Below are positions 61,375-64,000 of a DNA stretch of 64,000 nucleotides, in pieces. Origin of the DNA: CAIUGU01 sp963819685 (GTDB taxonomy: Bacteria; Pseudomonadota; Gammaproteobacteria; Steroidobacterales; Steroidobacteraceae); NCBI GenBank assembly GCA_963819685.1, contig CAWFXI010000002.1:62001-126000 (forward strand), read 5' to 3'. A program made the translations under genes and the position numbers. The notes below the pieces were generated by a model. That model worked only from the letters and a program-made list of their open reading frames with translations, was not told the DNA's origin and ran no database searches. Position 1 is the stretch's first letter; each line of letters begins with the position of its first letter.

Positions 61375-62523
61375 CTAACCCTGGGGCCGCTCTTCGACGG
61401 TGGTTTCCAGTTCGATAGCCTTTCCGGCCCGCCAGGCGCGGATCTTCATGGAGGTACCCGGTGTCGTGCCCGCCACGCGATTCAAGCCTTCGCGCATGCT
61501 GCGCACCGGTTGACCATTCAGGTGCGTGATGATGTCACCGACGCGCAAGCCCGCTTTCTCGGCAGCGCTTCCTGGTTCCACTGCCAGCAGTTCGACACCG
61601 GCGCCTGTGGTGATGCCGAGAGCGGCTGCGCGTTCCGGCGTGACGTCCTTTGGGCTCAGCCCGAGCCAGCCGCGGCGTACGTGACCGAATTCGAGTACCT
61701 GCTGCAAGACACCGCGGACCAGATTGACCGGAATCGCAAAGCCGATGCCTTCACTTTCCAGGGCACGGGCGAGCACCGCGGTGTTGATGCCGACCAGTTC
61801 CCCTTTCGTATTGATGAGTGCACCACCCGAATTGCCGACATTGATGGCGGCGTCGGTCTGAATGAAGTTCTCGAATGTCGTCAACCCAAGCTGCCCTCTT
61901 CCCGTCGCGCTCACGATTCCCTGCGTGACGGTCTGTGTCAGGCCAAGAGGATTGCCGATAGCCAGCACGACATCCCCGACCCGCAGATCGTCGGAACGGC
62001 CGAGCGGCATGACTGGCAGGTTCGGCAGTTCGATATGCAGGACCGCCAGGTCCGTTTCCGGGTCGGTTCCCACCACGGTTGCTGCGGCGACCTGGCCGTC
62101 GGAGAGTTGCAACCGGATCTCGCTGGCGCCCGCGACGACATGATTGTTGGTAATGACGTGGCCGGCGGCGTCAACGATGACTCCCGACCCCAGGCTTGCG
62201 GCGACACGCTGGCGGACCGCAGGCCATTCGTCACCGAAAAAGCGGTCCAGCTCGGATGGCCTCACGCGTTCGGTGATCACCCGAGCCGTATAGATATTGA
62301 CGACTGCCGGGCTCGAGCGAGCCACGGCATCGGCAAAAGAGGTCGCAAGGGCGGCGGACTCCAGCTCCGGCGAGTCAGTGGCAATGTGGGTCGGGTCGGA
62401 AGAGACAGGAACTGCCGGCGAGCGCTTGAGGTATGACTGCGCCTGGGTCACGACAAAAGCAACGGCAAGGCCGATAACGACCCAGCGCGATACAAAGCCG
62501 AGCAACTGGCGGAACGCCGGCAT
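61375..62523 (-). CDS. DegS/AlgW-like periplasmic serine protease
   Basis: 382 residues. One N-terminal membrane helix (WVVIGLAVAFVVTQ), trypsin-like domain with the triad in 'ITNNHVVAGA' (His), 'DPETDLAVLHI' (Asp) and 'VGNSGGALINTKGE' (Ser), and one PDZ domain at the C-terminus (GVELLAVEPGSAAEKAGLRVGDIITHLNG). One PDZ plus a single anchor fits the DegS type that starts the sigma-E cascade; no rseA is nearby. Convergent with murA. Confidence 0.9.
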   Translation of the reverse strand: MPAFRQLLGFVSRWVVIGLAVAFVVTQAQSYLKRSPAVPVSSDPTHIATDSPELESAALATSFADAVARSSPAVVNIYTARVITERVRPSELDRFFGDEWPAVRQRVAASLGSGVIVDAAGHVITNNHVVAGASEIRLQLSDGQVAAATVVGTDPETDLAVLHIELPNLPVMPLGRSDDLRVGDVVLAIGNPLGLTQTVTQGIVSATGRGQLGLTTFENFIQTDAAINVGNSGGALINTKGELVGINTAVLARALESEGIGFAIPVNLVRGVLQQVLEFGHVRRGWLGLSPKDVTPERAAALGITTGAGVELLAVEPGSAAEKAGLRVGDIITHLNGQPVRSMREGLNRVAGTTPGTSMKIRAWRAGKAIELETTVEERPQG

Positions 62524-62623
62524 ACTTTCAGAGGTTCCCTAGTGTCGGCTTCCCGGTAAACCGTCGTCCGCCCGAGGATGCCCGAGGACAAGAGCCGAGC
62601 CGGAGGATGCGATCGCCTGAGGC

Positions 62624-62654
62624 TTCAAAGAGCGCCTTTCGATGTGTGTATAAT
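62624..62654 (+). promoter_or_regulatory. Putative promoter of petAB
   Basis: A consensus -10 (TATAAT, 62649-62654) with TTCAAA at 62624-62629 (19-base spacer). About 153 bases before the petA ATG. Sequence match only. Confidence 0.45.
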
Positions 62655-62807
62655 GCTTAATTCCGTGAATCTTTGAAACCTTCGAGGCGTGCAATTGCCC
62701 GGTGTGGCGACTCCGCCTCGGCGTTCCTCGTGTAGGACCTGCCCTGTAGAGGGCGCGCCCCGTGGTGGGTGGATTCGGTGCGGAATGAACTGCCGGAGAA
62801 AGTTCTG

Positions 62808-63419
62808 ATGAGTCTTGAAGCAAAAGCGCTGGATGATCGTGTGGATGGCGGCAGGCGTCACTTTCTCCTCGTCGCCACGACCGTAACGGGTCTGGCTGGC
62901 GCAGCCTTTACCGCCGTGCCGTTTCTTGCCTCCTGGAAGCCGAGCGCTCGCGCCCAGGCCCTCGGTGCTCCGGTTGAAGTCGATATCGGCAAACTTGAGC
63001 CGGGAGCGATCCTGAAGGTGGAATGGCGCGGCCAGGCCATCTACATCGTGAGGCGTACGCCGGAAATGCTCGCTACGCTGTCGAAAGACTTGAGCGTGCT
63101 CCGCGACCCGGAGTCTCAGGAGTCGGAGCAACCCGAGTATGCAAAGAACGAGAATCGTTCGCTGAAACCTGAATACCTGGTTCTGGTGGGCGTCTGTACC
63201 CATCTGGGCTGTGCGCCGCTCAATCGTTTCGAACCCGCCGATGCCGAACTGGGTGCAGACTGGCCGGGCGGATTTTTCTGCCCTTGTCACGGTTCGAGAT
63301 TCGATCTCTCCGGCCGTGTGTTCAAGGATGTGCCTGCACCGCTCAATCTGCGCGTGCCGCCGTACCAGTTCCTCGCGGATTCACGCTTGCTGATCGGAAC
63401 TGACACGGGAGCTGCCTGA
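62808..63419 (+). CDS. petA: Ubiquinol-cytochrome c reductase Rieske iron-sulfur subunit
   Basis: 203 residues. Twin-arginine leader 'GGRRHFLLVATTVTGLAGAAFTAVPFLAS' which stays as a membrane anchor. [2Fe-2S] ligands in 'CTHLGCAP' and 'FCPCHGSRFD'. Part of the bc1 complex passing electrons to cytochrome c. ATG 62808 has GGAG about 9 bases upstream; a GTG at 62769 would add 13 residues. Overlaps petB (TGAATG, bases 63417-63422). Confidence 0.95.
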   Translation: MSLEAKALDDRVDGGRRHFLLVATTVTGLAGAAFTAVPFLASWKPSARAQALGAPVEVDIGKLEPGAILKVEWRGQAIYIVRRTPEMLATLSKDLSVLRDPESQESEQPEYAKNENRSLKPEYLVLVGVCTHLGCAPLNRFEPADAELGADWPGGFFCPCHGSRFDLSGRVFKDVPAPLNLRVPPYQFLADSRLLIGTDTGAA

Positions 63420-64000
63420 ATGAGTTCGCAGCCTGATTTCTTCGACCGGGTAGGTATGCAGGTGACGGCCTTGGGTGGCTGGATCGATGCCCGCTTTCCG
63501 ATGTCCAAGCTCTGGAAAGAGCACATGTCGGAGTACTACGCGCCGAAGAACTTCAACTTCTGGTACTACTTCGGTTCGCTGGCACTGGTCGTGCTGGTCC
63601 TGCAGATCGTCACGGGAATTTTCCTGACGATGAACTACAAGCCCGCGGCGGCGGAGGCGTTTGCCTCGGTCGAGTACATCATGCGGGACGTCGAATGGGG
63701 CTGGCTGATCCGGTACATGCACTCAACCGGCGCCTCCGCGTTCTTCATCGTCGTCTATCTGCACATGTTCCGCGCCATGCTGTACGGCTCCTACAAGGCC
63801 CCGCGGGAATTGCTGTGGCTTTTCGGCATGATCATCTATCTGTGCCTGATGGCGGAAGCATTCATGGGTTACCTGCTGCCCTGGGGCAACATGTCCTACT
63901 GGGGCGCGCAGGTCATCGTGTCGCTGTTCGGCGCAATCCCCTATGTCGGCAACGCGCTGGTCGAATGGATCCGGGGTGACTACTACATCTCCGACATCAC
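63420..64000 (+). CDS. petB: Cytochrome b of the bc1 complex, 3' end outside window
   Basis: 193 residues of the N-terminal part are visible. Helices A-C: 'NFWYYFGSLALVVLVLQIVTGIFLTMNY', 'GWLIRYMHSTGASAFFIVVYLHMFRAMLYG' with heme-binding His, 'ELLWLFGMIIYLCLMAEAFMGYLLPWGNMSYWGAQV' (the PWG/Qo region). The gene runs off the right edge. Starts overlapping the petA stop. Confidence 0.95.
   Translation, partial: MSSQPDFFDRVGMQVTALGGWIDARFPMSKLWKEHMSEYYAPKNFNFWYYFGSLALVVLVLQIVTGIFLTMNYKPAAAEAFASVEYIMRDVEWGWLIRYMHSTGASAFFIVVYLHMFRAMLYGSYKAPRELLWLFGMIIYLCLMAEAFMGYLLPWGNMSYWGAQVIVSLFGAIPYVGNALVEWIRGDYYISDI

Overview
The window is high-GC, gene-dense chromosomal DNA from what looks like a gammaproteobacterium. 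The evidence is gene order: murA-ibaG next to kdsD-kdsC-lptC-lptA-lptB-rpoN-hpf-rapZ, a pcm-rhodanese-tolC-waaA neighbourhood, kdkA (Kdo kinase), and an SAH riboswitch in front of ahcY. A Steroidobacter/Nevskia/Xanthomonas-like lineage is my inference; I cannot place it more finely from sequence alone. I saw no rRNA, tRNA, CRISPR array, prophage or complete insertion sequence.

Layout. 1-2.5 kb: end of a Bug-family solute-binding protein and two metallo-beta-lactamase-fold hydrolases. 2.6-8.5 kb: soluble NAD-dependent formate dehydrogenase operon fdsG-fdsB-fdsA-fdhD-fdsD; fdsA as given carries four +1 frameshifts. 8.6-18.3 kb: mainly envelope genes, with two core-type glycosyltransferases, kdkA, two lipid A acyltransferases, waaA, tolC, a rhodanese and pcm. 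18.6-20.9 kb: a PAS-GGDEF-EAL signalling protein. 21-25.7 kb: pyrophosphate-based energy genes hppA (proton-pumping pyrophosphatase), pfp (PPi-dependent phosphofructokinase) and adk. 25.7-30.8 kb: rnd, mpl, a LON-domain protein, a CPBP protease and two unknowns. 30.9-37.3 kb: surface polysaccharide genes, including a GT7-like (animal beta-4-galactosyltransferase type) enzyme, a broken wzi-like gene, a DUF5672 protein, a GT4 and a GT2. 37.3-43.4 kb: hemL, rubredoxin, fluC/crcB, cpdA, ahcY and metK. 43.6-49.4 kb: tkt-gap-pgk-pyk. 49.6-52.9 kb: a peroxiredoxin, a patatin-like lipase and mgtE. 53-62.5 kb: rapZ, hpf, rpoN, LPS transport and Kdo genes, ibaG, murA and a DegS-like protease. 62.8 kb to the end: petA and the start of petB (cytochrome bc1).

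How the genes work together. pfp, hppA and adk suggest a PPi/AMP-linked glycolysis feeding tkt-gap-pgk-pyk. metK and ahcY form the SAM cycle, with the riboswitch relieving ahcY when SAH builds up. kdsD, kdsC, waaA, kdkA, lpxL and lptABC make, modify and export the Kdo-lipid A core.

Two kinds of non-coding structure stand out. First, at least seven intergenic elements are built from tandem 7-bp units arranged as two inverted arms. The unit differs from element to element (AAAGCCC, CGGCTTC, GGGGATA, TGTAGCC, CGTGAAC and others), but the period and layout are conserved, and several share a TCAGA-containing centre. Second, a MITE-like element of about 167 bp with roughly 20-bp terminal inverted repeats occurs twice, with a third fragment; one copy supplies the last ~24 codons of rpoN. 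Eight single-base frameshifts in five genes, all +1 and including the normally essential adk and waaA, point to insertion errors in the assembly rather than gene decay.
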